Assembly (NCBI GenBank): GCA_029256665.1
Contig: JAQSXN010000310.1
Coordinates: 1-10,706 of the forward strand
DNA length: 10,706 nt
Direction: 5' to 3'
Origin: Paenibacillus sp.
GTDB lineage: Bacteria; Bacillota; Bacilli; Paenibacillales; Paenibacillaceae
This document shows positions 1-6,844 of the stretch, in pieces (the stretch's first letter is position 1; each line of letters starts with the position of its first letter). Under the pieces are notes generated by a model. The model ran no database searches. It was given only the letters and a program-made list of their open reading frames with translations, and was not told where the DNA came from. A program made the position numbers and the translations under genes.

Positions 1-1
1 T

Positions 2-343
2 CGTGTATTCTTTACGGGTTCCTACAAGGCGCCTCGCGAGATGAACTGGGTTGTCGGAATGCTGATTTTCTTCATCATGCTGGGCCTGGGCTTCACGGGC
101 TACCTGCTTCCTTGGGACAACAAGGCTTACTACGCGACTAAAGTAGGGGTTGAAATCGCGGCATCCGTTCCTTACATCGGATCGTATATCGCCGACTTCC
201 TGTATGGCGGCGACATCGTAGGCGCGCAGACGCTGACTCGCTTCTTCGCGATTCACGTATTCTTCTTGCCTGGCGCACTTATCGCCATGCTGGCAGCGCA
301 TTTCCTGATGATCCGGAAGCAAGGCATTTCAGGACCACTTTAA
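2..343 (+). CDS. qcrB: Menaquinol:cytochrome c reductase cytochrome b subunit, 3' part
   Basis: This is the C-terminal 113 residues of the cytochrome b6-like subunit of the bc complex; the start lies before the window. QcrB carries two b hemes in the membrane and oxidises menaquinol. The reading frame is open from base 2, and its first residues ([13 protein letters not shown]) match the cytochrome b6 family just before the third helix. The family motif [10 protein letters not shown] follows. The last helix has two histidines 15 residues apart (in FAIHVFF and AAHFLMI), the spacing expected for the heme ligands of the fourth helix in b6-type proteins. The protein ends in [10 protein letters not shown], as Bacillus QcrB does. 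The stop is 18 bases before qcrC, so the two are co-transcribed; qcrA is expected upstream, outside the window. Confidence 0.96.
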   Translation, partial: RVFFTGSYKAPREMNWVVGMLIFFIMLGLGFTGYLLPWDNKAYYATKVGVEIAASVPYIGSYIADFLYGGDIVGAQTLTRFFAIHVFFLPGALIAMLAAHFLMIRKQGISGPL

Positions 344-361
344 GCGAAGGAGGGCTAACTT

Positions 362-1210
362 ATGGCGCATGGTCATAAATCGAACGAGAAGGTCGTTTAT
401 GTCGGCGACTCCAGGGTCAAGAAAGGCAACGGCATCCAGACGCCTCCCGACTACACCTCGTTCCCGGGCAAGTCGGAAGCCTTCATCCCGAACTTCCTGC
501 TTAAGGAATGGATGGTCGGCTGCGTCGTGCTTGTCGGATTCTTGGCATGGACGATCGCAGAGCCTGCTCCGCTCGGTTATCCCGCGGATCCTACCAACAC
601 CGCGTTTATTCCGATGCCGGACTGGTACTTCTTGTTCCTGTATCAATTCTTGAAATACCCATACGTGTCCCAAGAATACGTATTGCTCGGCACGATGGGC
701 ATTCCGGCCATCATGTTCGGCGCATTGCTGCTTGCTCCGTTCTTGGATACGGGCAAAGAACGCCGTTTCTATCGCCGTCCGATCGCATCGTCTCTGATGT
801 TGCTGTCGCTTGCGGCTTGCGTTTACTTAACGGTCGTTTCATGGGATCACTACCAGCACATGCTGGAGAAGAACGGCCAAACGCCGGAGCATCACGTGCG
901 GGAAGAGAAAGCGCGCGAAGCTCACGAACGCGGCGAACCAAGACCGAATCCGCTTAAGAAAGCGGCTGCGATCATCGAAGCCGACGATCCGGCCATGGAA
1001 ATCGTACAAGCGCAATGCATCGGCTGTCATGCCAACGATCTTAGCGGTTCCGTTGGTCCCGCCTTGCTCGGCATCGGCAATCGCCTGAGCAAAGAGGAAA
1101 TCGCGGAAACGATCACCAAAGGTCGAAACGCGATGCCTGCATACGAAGGCAAGCTGTCGACGGAAGAGATCGACTCTCTGGCGGTATGGCTGACAAAGCA
1201 GACTCAATAA
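362..1210 (+). CDS. qcrC: Menaquinol:cytochrome c reductase, subunit IV/cytochrome c fusion
   Basis: QcrC (282 aa) joins a b6f-type subunit IV to a C-terminal c-type cytochrome, the arrangement known from Bacillus. Three membrane helices are visible at about residues 47-66, 106-127 and 141-161. The quinol-oxidation (Qo) motif is PDWY (86-89), where mitochondria and cyanobacteria have PEWY. A charged linker (about 165-200) leads to the heme domain, with the covalent heme site CIGCH at 219-223 and a probable axial Met258 in NAMPAYEG. The heme domain should lie on the outer face of the membrane. The ATG has a strong ribosome site, AAGGAGGG at 347-354, 7 bases upstream. The protein is somewhat longer than B. 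subtilis QcrC (about 255 aa), mainly in the linker. An intrinsic terminator follows directly. Confidence 0.97.
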   Translation: MAHGHKSNEKVVYVGDSRVKKGNGIQTPPDYTSFPGKSEAFIPNFLLKEWMVGCVVLVGFLAWTIAEPAPLGYPADPTNTAFIPMPDWYFLFLYQFLKYPYVSQEYVLLGTMGIPAIMFGALLLAPFLDTGKERRFYRRPIASSLMLLSLAACVYLTVVSWDHYQHMLEKNGQTPEHHVREEKAREAHERGEPRPNPLKKAAAIIEADDPAMEIVQAQCIGCHANDLSGSVGPALLGIGNRLSKEEIAETITKGRNAMPAYEGKLSTEEIDSLAVWLTKQTQ

Positions 1211-1220
1211 TTCACACAAG

Positions 1221-1255
1221 AAACCTGATCGGTACTATACGGTCAGGTTTTTTTT
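1221..1255 (+). terminator. Intrinsic terminator after qcrC
   Basis: AAACCTGA (1221-1228) pairs perfectly with TCAGGTTT (1243-1250) around a 14-base loop, and the 3' arm runs into an unbroken T tract to 1255. It starts 11 bases after the qcrC stop and ends 14 bases before the ypjA start, so it separates the qcr operon from ypjAB, fully or partly. Confidence 0.9.
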
Positions 1256-1269
1256 GAAAGGAATACGAG

Positions 1270-1905
1270 ATGCAACTATCCTTGTTCTGGAGTAAAAGCT
1301 TTCTGCTGAACCGTCCATTTCTATGGCTGTTGTTCACCGTCAACCTGCTGGGGACGATCTACGGCTATATTTGGTACGACAGCCAGCTGCAATGGACGGC
1401 GGCCAACAAACCTTCCTGGACGATCCCGTTCGTGCCGGATTCGCCTACGGCCAGTTTGTTTTTTACGATGGCGCTGCTCTACCTGTTGTTCCCGATCAAT
1501 CATCCCTCGTCCTTCGCGAAGGGCGCAAGAGTCCTAATAGAAGCGCTGGCCGTAGTATGTTCCGTCAAATATGGCGTGTGGGCCGTTGCCATGATCGTAG
1601 CCGGAGCGGCTCAAGGCGATATATTGAATTGGACGCATTACATGCTGATAGCTTCCCATCTGGCGATGGCGGTCGAGGCGCTCTTGTACTACCGGTTCAT
1701 GAAAGCCGGAACGACGGCGCTGGTCGTGGCGCTTGCGTGGCTGCTGCTGAACGATACGATCGACTATACGCTGAACGTCAATCCATGGCTTCCCGACGAG
1801 CTAGAGGACGACAGAGGGGCCGTCGAATGGTTTACGTACGGCTTGTCGCTTGCGAGCTTTGCCGCGGCTTGGTTGGTCGGTCGATTGCGCGAGCGGGAGA
1901 AGTAA
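1270..1905 (+). CDS. ypjA: DUF1405 integral membrane protein YpjA
   Basis: This is a 211-residue polytopic membrane protein of the DUF1405 family, whose biochemical function is unknown. About six membrane segments can be read, near residues 15-36, 58-76, 88-112, 122-142, 146-166 and 187-204. The N-terminal half has the family's characteristic run FVPDSPTASLFF (54-65), and a second conserved-looking stretch NDTIDYTLNVNPW (161-173) lies between the last two helices. The ATG is preceded by GAAAGGAA (1256-1263). Its place between qcrC and ypjB is the same as in Bacillus subtilis, which suggests a link to respiration or sporulation but does not prove one. Only 14 bases separate it from the qcrC terminator, so expression probably needs read-through or a promoter inside qcrC. 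Confidence 0.92.
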   Translation: MQLSLFWSKSFLLNRPFLWLLFTVNLLGTIYGYIWYDSQLQWTAANKPSWTIPFVPDSPTASLFFTMALLYLLFPINHPSSFAKGARVLIEALAVVCSVKYGVWAVAMIVAGAAQGDILNWTHYMLIASHLAMAVEALLYYRFMKAGTTALVVALAWLLLNDTIDYTLNVNPWLPDELEDDRGAVEWFTYGLSLASFAAAWLVGRLREREK

Positions 1906-1956
1906 CAGGCATAAGCTTGGCCTATTCCTCATATGGTTTTTTATGGGGGGATGTCC

Positions 1957-2853
1957 GTGAAAACGCGAATCGTAGTTCCATTTCTAATCTGTGTCTTCAT
2001 GACGATCGGATCGGTAAGCGTCGTATGGGGCGGCTCGGGTCCGACCATGGATGCGCTCTTTCCTTTCGCGGAGCAGCCATATGAAACGTTATTCCGAATG
2101 GACGAAACGGGGGTCGCGTTATACGGCGCGGCTAACGCCAATAATAGGCAATTCGCTTATGCGGAAGTTCAGAGGCTTCGGAAGGGGCTTAAAAGCGAGA
2201 TGGTGCGCTCCTATGGCGACGAAGCGGGTTGGGAGAAGCTGAGCCTCGATCTGGCGACGATCGAGACCGCGCTGGCTAAGGGAGCCCCGAATTCGGAGTG
2301 GAGGGAGCCCTCGGCCCGGGTCAGGCTGGCGCTGGATGCCGTAGTGGGCGGCAGCGGATCGTTGTGGTATCAATACAAGAGATTGCTGCAAGACGACGTG
2401 CAATTAATCGGACAAGCCCTCAAACGAAGCACGGAAGATCGCGGGGCCGCCGCGGAAGCCGCGTTGGCGTTGCTTGGCAGCATGTCGGCCCACGTGAACC
2501 GGATCGAACCCGCGGCGGCGATTAGCGGTCAGGGGCTTCGAATGGAGGAGCTGAAGCAACGGATGGCCTATTCGGCAAAGATGATCGAGCTGACGGACAA
2601 AGGAGAGGCTTCCGCTACGGTAGCGGCGGTGAGAACGGCGTTGCAATCCCTGGAAGACGCTTCGGGCGCGATCGACAACATCTTTCGGATGGATGCCGCC
2701 GATGCGAACGCGATGCCGGCGATCGCGCCGACTGCGTCCGTCTACCCGTTGCAATGGTCGTTTTTTCTCGGTTCGCTTATCTCGGCCGTATTGACGTTTG
2801 TCGGCTGGCGGAAGTACAAGCAGACGCCTTACGGCGTCAAGTCGATAAAATAA
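1957..2853 (+). CDS. ypjB: Sporulation protein YpjB
   Basis: This resembles the YpjB family, annotated as sporulation-associated in Bacillus; its molecular role is unknown. I chose GTG 1957 (298 aa) because a G-rich ribosome site at 1945-1950 sits 6 bases upstream, and the protein then begins with a compact signal peptide: KTR followed by a hydrophobic stretch at about residues 5-24. In-frame ATGs at 1933 and 1951 are alternatives, but the G run directly abuts 1951 and nothing like a ribosome site precedes 1933. The middle is a soluble, mostly helical region with many Ala, Glu and Arg residues, presumably extracytoplasmic. A single membrane helix (about 267-284) ends in GWRKYK, the family's usual C-terminal signature, with a basic tail inside. 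It converges on the yitT-family gene with 2 bases between the stops. Confidence 0.85.
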   Translation: MKTRIVVPFLICVFMTIGSVSVVWGGSGPTMDALFPFAEQPYETLFRMDETGVALYGAANANNRQFAYAEVQRLRKGLKSEMVRSYGDEAGWEKLSLDLATIETALAKGAPNSEWREPSARVRLALDAVVGGSGSLWYQYKRLLQDDVQLIGQALKRSTEDRGAAAEAALALLGSMSAHVNRIEPAAAISGQGLRMEELKQRMAYSAKMIELTDKGEASATVAAVRTALQSLEDASGAIDNIFRMDAADANAMPAIAPTASVYPLQWSFFLGSLISAVLTFVGWRKYKQTPYGVKSIK

Positions 2854-2855
2854 AA

Positions 2856-3716
2856 CTACTCTTCTTTGAAACCTTCGCCGAGCACGTCGTGCACATCGGC
2901 TATTACGATGAACGCTCTGGGATCGATATTGCGAACGATGGATTTGAGACGGCGGGTTTCGTACCGTCCAACCACGCAATAGACGATCTCTTTGTTTTGC
3001 CCGGAGAATGCGCCTTTGGCCGGCATTAATGTAACCCCGCGCTCCAGCTCGATCGTAATCTGGTTCGCGATGGCCGCGCTATGGTCCGAGAAGATGGAGA
3101 ACGCCTTGGCGGAATAAGCGCCGTCCTGGATAAAGTCGATGATTTTGGTCGCGATAAACACGACGACGAGCGTATACAGCACCTTATCAAGCGATATGTA
3201 CAGCATCGAAATTCCGATGATCAGCGCGTCGAAAACGAGGATGATTTGCCCCATGCTGAAGCCGCGTCTGGACAGAATTCTGGCGATAATATCAACGCCG
3301 CCGGTCGTGCCCCCGAACCGGAACACGATGCCGAGGCCGGTGCCGAGCGTCGCCCCGGCGTATAACGCGACCAGCATCGTGTCGCTTGCGCTCTGGAAGG
3401 GCACGATCCACCCGTGCCTCGTCATGAATTCGAACAAGGCAAGGAAGAGCGACAAGGATACGGTGCCAACGATCGTATACAGCATCTGCCATTTGCCAAG
3501 CGCTTTCCAGCCAAGCAGGAACAAAGGGATGTTAAGCAGGAGCGTCGTGATCGACAACGGCCAGCCCGCGGCATAATTTAGAAGCACGCCGATGCCGGTA
3601 ACTCCGCCTTCCATTAGCGAATTAGGGAGCAGAAAGTATTGCAGGCCGAACGCATAGACGGCGGAGCCCAACAGGATGGGCAAGACGAGCTTGAATTGGG
3701 GCATAAGGCGGTTCAT
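2856..3716 (-). CDS. ypjC: YitT family membrane protein (YpjC-like, DUF2179 C-terminus)
   Basis: This 286-residue protein has the YitT-family layout: a membrane part (about residues 8-195) with several hydrophobic helices, then a cytosolic DUF2179 domain (about 216-275). Family motifs include NSLMEGGVTGIG (32-43), GGTTGGVDIIARIL (135-148) and, in the C-terminal domain, ERGVTLMPAKGAFSGQ (225-240). The transport or signalling role of the family is not established; some members affect sporulation. The ATG at 3716 has AGGGAG about 11 bases upstream on its strand, and Met5 (3704) is a less likely alternative. It is the only minus-strand gene here and occupies the ypjC position of the Bacillus subtilis locus. 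The symbol rests on family and position. It faces ypjD divergently and ypjB convergently. Confidence 0.93.
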   Translation of the reverse strand: MNRLMPQFKLVLPILLGSAVYAFGLQYFLLPNSLMEGGVTGIGVLLNYAAGWPLSITTLLLNIPLFLLGWKALGKWQMLYTIVGTVSLSLFLALFEFMTRHGWIVPFQSASDTMLVALYAGATLGTGLGIVFRFGGTTGGVDIIARILSRRGFSMGQIILVFDALIIGISMLYISLDKVLYTLVVVFIATKIIDFIQDGAYSAKAFSIFSDHSAAIANQITIELERGVTLMPAKGAFSGQNKEIVYCVVGRYETRRLKSIVRNIDPRAFIVIADVHDVLGEGFKEE

Positions 3717-3787
3717 GAAACAAAAAACTCCCTTCGGATCATAAGCGGTTAAGACTAGTATGGCTTAGTTGGCCGCTTCAAAAAACA

Positions 3788-3817
3788 TTGATTTTGGACG
3801 GAGCAATACGGTAACAT
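3788..3817 (+). promoter_or_regulatory. Possible sigma-A promoter for the ypjD-to-birA gene series
   Basis: TTGATT (3788-3793) and TAACAT (3812-3817) are 18 bases apart and each matches the sigma-A consensus at four of six positions. They lie in the only divergent intergenic region of the window, 37 bases before the ypjD start. An alternative pairing is TTGGAC (3794-3799) with TAGAAA (3817-3822). The position is right, but the boxes are weak. Confidence 0.4.
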
Positions 3818-3853
3818 AGAAAAGAATAGCGAATGCCGGAAAGGAAGCGGATC

Positions 3854-4177
3854 ATGACTCAAAAATCGTTGTCGGACATACAGCGCGAGGTGGACGAATA
3901 TATCTCGCAATTCAAAGAAGGTTATTTCAGCCCGCTTGCGCTGATGGCCCGAATGTCCGAAGAAGTGGGCGAGCTGGCAAGGGAAATCAATCATACATAC
4001 GGCGAGAAACCAAAGAAAGCGGACGAAGCCGACAACAGCGTCGAGATGGAGCTCGGAGACATCCTGTTCATCTTAACATGTTTCGCCAATTCGCTCGACA
4101 TCGACCTTACCGAAGCCCATAATAAAGTGATGAACAAGTTTAATACTCGCGACGCGAACCGCTGGACGAAGAAATAG
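3854..4177 (+). CDS. ypjD: MazG-like nucleotide pyrophosphohydrolase YpjD
   Basis: This small all-alpha NTP pyrophosphohydrolase (107 aa) belongs to the MazG-like/dUTPase superfamily, which hydrolyses nucleoside triphosphates to monophosphate and pyrophosphate, usually as house-cleaning. The metal-binding acidic residues are visible as E37-x-x-E40 (EEVGELA) and E66-x-x-D69 (ELGDILF). The conserved C-terminal run NKFNTRDANRW (94-104) is typical of YpjD proteins. I chose the ATG at 3854, 7-8 bases after GGAAAGGAAG (3838-3847); an in-frame ATG at 3833 would add seven residues without a ribosome site. The length is close to B. subtilis YpjD. It is the first gene of the plus-strand series leading to birA. 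The exact substrate cannot be told from sequence. Confidence 0.94.
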   Translation: MTQKSLSDIQREVDEYISQFKEGYFSPLALMARMSEEVGELAREINHTYGEKPKKADEADNSVEMELGDILFILTCFANSLDIDLTEAHNKVMNKFNTRDANRWTKK

Positions 4178-4240
4178 ATTCGAACCGTATGCGCGCTCCC
4201 GACATATGCTGTACCATCGATCCTGTACAAGGAGGATGGA

Positions 4241-4783
4241 ATGATGGACGGGGAAAGCTGCATCCGCAAGGCATACGACGACATACTCCGCGGCGACTTC
4301 GAAGGCGCGATCCATTGGTTCGAGCTCGCGATCGAGGCCGAACCGGATAACGCGGGATATTACCATAAGTGCGCGGTTTCCTGCGCCAGAAGCAACAAAT
4401 GGCTCAAGGCGAAACAATGCGCGGACGTTGCTTGCGAGCTGGAGCCGGACAACGAAGAGTTTCGTTTCCATGCGCAGTTCGTACATGCCAAGCTGCTGCT
4501 GGAAGAAGCGAACGTCTTGCTGGCTTTGTCTCCGCCCAAGCTGCTGGAAGCCGGGGAAAAACTCCGGCAAGTCGTGAAGCTGGATCCGCTTAGCTTCGAC
4601 GGCTTCTATACGCTTGCGATGATCCGGTACAGCGAAGGCGATCCGGAGGCCGCGCTCGCTCATGCCCGGGAAGCGCTGCTGCTGGATCCCCAGCATGCCG
4701 CCGCGAAACGGTTATTCGCCGATATTAAGCGCAAGCTGCGCAAAATCAAGAAAACGACCCGTTCCACACTTCATAGAGATTAA
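4241..4783 (+). CDS. Tetratricopeptide-repeat protein
   Basis: This is a 180-residue soluble protein built mostly of TPR helices, a protein-protein interaction scaffold. Repeats can be read at about residues 5-37, 39-71 and, most clearly, 119-151, where the pattern GFYTLAMIRYSEGDPEAALA leads to a DP turn. A degenerate repeat lies near 86-116. The C-terminus is strongly basic (RKLRKIKK, 164-171). There is no signal peptide, membrane helix or enzymatic motif. AAGGAGG at 4229-4235 lies 5 bases before ATG 4241 and 8 before an in-frame ATG at 4244, so the latter may be the true start. From memory, the Bacillus subtilis locus has no gene here between ypjD and dapB. The ligand and role are unknown; sharing a transcript with dapB is likely, as the gap is 17 bases. 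Confidence 0.88.
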   Translation: MMDGESCIRKAYDDILRGDFEGAIHWFELAIEAEPDNAGYYHKCAVSCARSNKWLKAKQCADVACELEPDNEEFRFHAQFVHAKLLLEEANVLLALSPPKLLEAGEKLRQVVKLDPLSFDGFYTLAMIRYSEGDPEAALAHAREALLLDPQHAAAKRLFADIKRKLRKIKKTTRSTLHRD

Positions 4784-4800
4784 AGGTAAGGTGATACGTA

Positions 4801-5559
4801 ATGTCAACGGAGCTCATTAAAGTAGCCGTAGTAGGCGCAAGCGGACGGATGGGCCGCGAAGTCGTGAAGATGGTTTTGGAGGACGAGAGTCTGCAGCTCG
4901 TGTCGGCCGTATCTCCCAATTCAGGCCCGATCGACGCCGCGACCTTCGCGGGCAAGCCGAATTGCGGCGTTGTCGTAAGCGCGACGCTTGAAGAAGCGCT
5001 AACAACGGCCAAAGCCGACGTGCTGGTCGATTTCTCCGTGCCGCAAGCGGGTTATGGCAACGCCAAAATGGCTATCGAATACGGCGTTCGTCCCATCATG
5101 GGAGTAACGGGATTCTCCCCGGAACAAATCGAAGAACTGGACGAGCTGTGCAAACGTCGGGGGATCGGCGGGCTGATCGCGCCAAACTTCTCGATCGGCG
5201 CCATTCTGATGATGAAATTCGCCGCGGAAGCCTCCAAATATCTGCCGCATGTCGAGATTATCGAATACCATGGCGACCAGAAGCTGGACGCGCCATCCGG
5301 CACGTCGATCAAGACGGCGGAGCTGATTTCCCAGGTGCGTCAAGAGCTGCGCCAAGGAAATCCGAAGGAAGAAGAAATCATCGAAGGGTCGCGCGGCGGC
5401 TATTACAACGGATTCCGAATACATAGCGTTAGATTGCCGGGCGTGTTCGCTCAGCAAGAGGTCATCTTCGGCGGTTATGGACAAACGCTCAAAATTCGCC
5501 ACGACTCGTACGATCGCGCGGGTTATATGCCCGGCGTCCGGGCGTCAACGTCGCGGTAA
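4801..5559 (+). CDS. dapB: 4-hydroxy-tetrahydrodipicolinate reductase, 3' end frameshifted
   Basis: DapB reduces hydroxy-tetrahydrodipicolinate with NAD(P)H on the path to meso-diaminopimelate and lysine, in the cytoplasm. The N-terminal Rossmann loop is VGASGRMGRE (11-20). The catalytic region has His157, Lys161 and DAPSGT (163-168), and FGGYGQTLKIRHDSY (223-237) is also family-typical. The residue after His157 is Gly (HGDQK), where E. coli and B. subtilis have a second His. As read, the frame ends at 252 residues in RASTSR. The expected C-terminus lies in another frame at 5539-5615 and would give 268 residues, the normal length. The break coincides with an imperfect 8-base tandem repeat (5530-5545). 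The lost part normally completes the N-terminal domain, so function may be impaired unless this is a sequencing error. Ribosome site AAGGTGAT (4788-4795) precedes the ATG. Confidence 0.93.
   Translation: MSTELIKVAVVGASGRMGREVVKMVLEDESLQLVSAVSPNSGPIDAATFAGKPNCGVVVSATLEEALTTAKADVLVDFSVPQAGYGNAKMAIEYGVRPIMGVTGFSPEQIEELDELCKRRGIGGLIAPNFSIGAILMMKFAAEASKYLPHVEIIEYHGDQKLDAPSGTSIKTAELISQVRQELRQGNPKEEEIIEGSRGGYYNGFRIHSVRLPGVFAQQEVIFGGYGQTLKIRHDSYDRAGYMPGVRASTSR
5530..5545 (+). repeat. dapB: Imperfect 8-base tandem duplication causing the dapB frameshift
   Basis: CCCGGCGT (5530-5537) is followed at once by CCGGGCGT (5538-5545), matching at seven of eight positions, and the next base also repeats (C5538 and C5546). 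Removing one copy restores MPGVNVAVKKV and a normal DapB C-terminus. Eight is not a multiple of three, so the frame is lost. Confidence 0.8.
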
Positions 5560-5615
5560 AGAAGGTCATGCAATATGCGGGAATGATCTACGGCTTCGAA
5601 CATCTAATGGACTAA
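5546..5615 (+). pseudogene. dapB: Detached out-of-frame C-terminal segment of dapB
   Basis: In the frame whose stop is TAA 5613-5615, the bases after the duplication encode NVAVKKVMQY followed by [12 protein letters not shown]. This matches the end of Firmicute DapB proteins, which close with a helix and a YGLE/YGFE-type tail. It has no start codon or ribosome site of its own and is read only if the ribosome shifts frame or the genome sequence is wrong here. Confidence 0.85.
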
Positions 5616-5673
5616 TTATGGAAGTTCAAACTTAAAACATAATACATCTGTTTCAGCTAGAGAGGGGAACGTC

Positions 5674-6099
5674 ATGCTTAACATCGCTTTTATCGCTCAT
5701 GATCGCAAGAAAGACGAAATCGTAAACTTCGTAACGGCTTACGAACACGTCTTTGTTCCGCACAAGCTGTTCTCGACAGGCACGACCGGCTCGCGCATTA
5801 TGGAACAGACCAAGTTGTCCATCCATCGTTTCATGTCGGGTCCGCTCGGCGGCGATCAACAGATCGGCGCCATGGTAGCCGAAAACGAGATGGATCTTAT
5901 CATATTCCTCCGGGATCCGCTTATGGCCCAGCCGCATGAGCCCGATATTATCGCGCTTCTCCGCTTGTGCGACGTGCAAGGCATCCCCGTCGCGACCAAC
6001 ATCGCGACGGCGGAGCTGCTGGTAAAAGCCGTGGAACGGGGCGACTTCGCATGGCGGGAGCTTGTCCACAAATACAAGCCGGGAGTGGCCGAATCATGA
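5674..6099 (+). CDS. mgsA: Methylglyoxal synthase
   Basis: MgsA converts dihydroxyacetone phosphate to methylglyoxal and phosphate, a bypass of lower glycolysis used under phosphate limitation. The 141 residues are the usual length. All residues known from E. coli are present with a constant offset of ten: Asp10, the catalytic Asp61 in [12 protein letters not shown], Asp81 in FLRDPL, His88 and Asp91 in QPHEPD. The phosphate-binding TGTTG is at 35-39. The ATG follows GAGAGGGGAA (about 5660-5669). Its stop overlaps the bshB1 start as ATGA, implying translational coupling. The neighbouring bacillithiol genes fit, since bacillithiol takes part in methylglyoxal detoxification in Bacillus. A CATAAT at 5638-5643 upstream could be a -10 box, but no good -35 accompanies it. 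Confidence 0.97.
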   Translation: MLNIAFIAHDRKKDEIVNFVTAYEHVFVPHKLFSTGTTGSRIMEQTKLSIHRFMSGPLGGDQQIGAMVAENEMDLIIFLRDPLMAQPHEPDIIALLRLCDVQGIPVATNIATAELLVKAVERGDFAWRELVHKYKPGVAES

Positions 6100-6788
6100 C
6101 GGAAATCGATATTCTCGTATTCGGCGCGCATGCGGACGACGCGGAGATCGGCATGGGCGGCACCATCGCGAAACAAGCGAAAGCCGGCCAGCGCATCGTC
6201 ATATGCGATTTGACGGAAGCGGAAATGTCATCCAACGGCACCGTGGAGCTGCGTCGGCAAGAAGCCGATGCAGCGGCCGCGGTGCTTGGTCTATACGCCC
6301 GTAGTAACCTGGGGCTTCCCGATCGGGGGCTGGAGCTGTCAAGGTCCCATATCGACAGGGTTGTGGAAGAAATTCGGAAATGGCGTCCAAAAACCGTGTT
6401 CGCCCCCTATTGGGTGGATCGTCATCCCGATCACGTGCAAGCCAGCAAGCTGATCGAAGAAGCCGTGTTTAACGCCAAGCTGCGCAATTATATGAAGACA
6501 CTGCCGCCGGTCCAGGTAGAGCAGCTTATTTATTATTATATTAACGACATGGAAAACGTAGCTCTGGCGATGGACGTTTCCGACGTATACGAGCAGAAAC
6601 GGGGAGCGCTTAGAGCCTATCGGTCCCAATTCGGTCTCGCGGATGGCGCGGATACCGTGGCGACGCCGCTCACAAGCGGCTACTTGGAGCGGGTAGAGGC
6701 GAGAGATTCGCTTCTGGCGCAAGGACGCGGCTGGTCGTATGCCGAGGGGTTCGCGATTAAGCGCCCGTTCGGAATCTCGAGTTTTTAG
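6096..6788 (+). CDS. bshB1: Bacillithiol biosynthesis deacetylase BshB1
   Basis: BshB1 is a zinc-dependent LmbE/PIG-L family deacetylase. It removes acetate from N-acetylglucosaminyl-malate to give glucosaminyl-malate, the second step of bacillithiol synthesis. The protein has 230 residues, close to the B. subtilis enzyme. The metal motif AHADD (11-15) supplies His12 and Asp15, and HPDH (110-113) supplies His113. LSSNGT-type and NLGLPDRG motifs of the family appear as [10 protein letters not shown] (44-53) and NLGLPDRG (71-78), and AYRSQF is near the C-terminal third. The ATG overlaps the mgsA stop by four bases, and GGGAG about 10 bases upstream inside mgsA can serve as the ribosome site. 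A longer in-frame opening upstream lies within mgsA and is not used. Confidence 0.97.
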   Translation: MTEIDILVFGAHADDAEIGMGGTIAKQAKAGQRIVICDLTEAEMSSNGTVELRRQEADAAAAVLGLYARSNLGLPDRGLELSRSHIDRVVEEIRKWRPKTVFAPYWVDRHPDHVQASKLIEEAVFNAKLRNYMKTLPPVQVEQLIYYYINDMENVALAMDVSDVYEQKRGALRAYRSQFGLADGADTVATPLTSGYLERVEARDSLLAQGRGWSYAEGFAIKRPFGISSF

Positions 6789-6844
6789 GTCAACCTATAG
6801 GGAATACATATAAGTAACGGTTCACATGCGGAGGTGCATCAGAC

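Noticed and set aside
2404..2979. Minus-strand open frame (191 codons) over ypjB and the yitT-family 3' end
   Set aside because: The translation is Arg-rich and low in recognisable features, and it overlaps two genes with family support.
4211..4228. Palindromic GTAC...GTAC stretch before the TPR gene
   Set aside because: Only four outer bases pair, the interior is poor and there is no T run, so it is not a convincing terminator or operator.
4073..4696. Long minus-strand open frame (207 codons) opposite the TPR gene
   Set aside because: It is antisense to two well-supported genes, has no recognisable domain, and reflects GC-biased codons in the plus-strand genes.
5551..5565. Programmed ribosomal frameshifting in dapB
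   Set aside because: No slippery heptamer or downstream stimulatory structure is seen before the stop at 5557. The 8-base duplication is a simpler cause.
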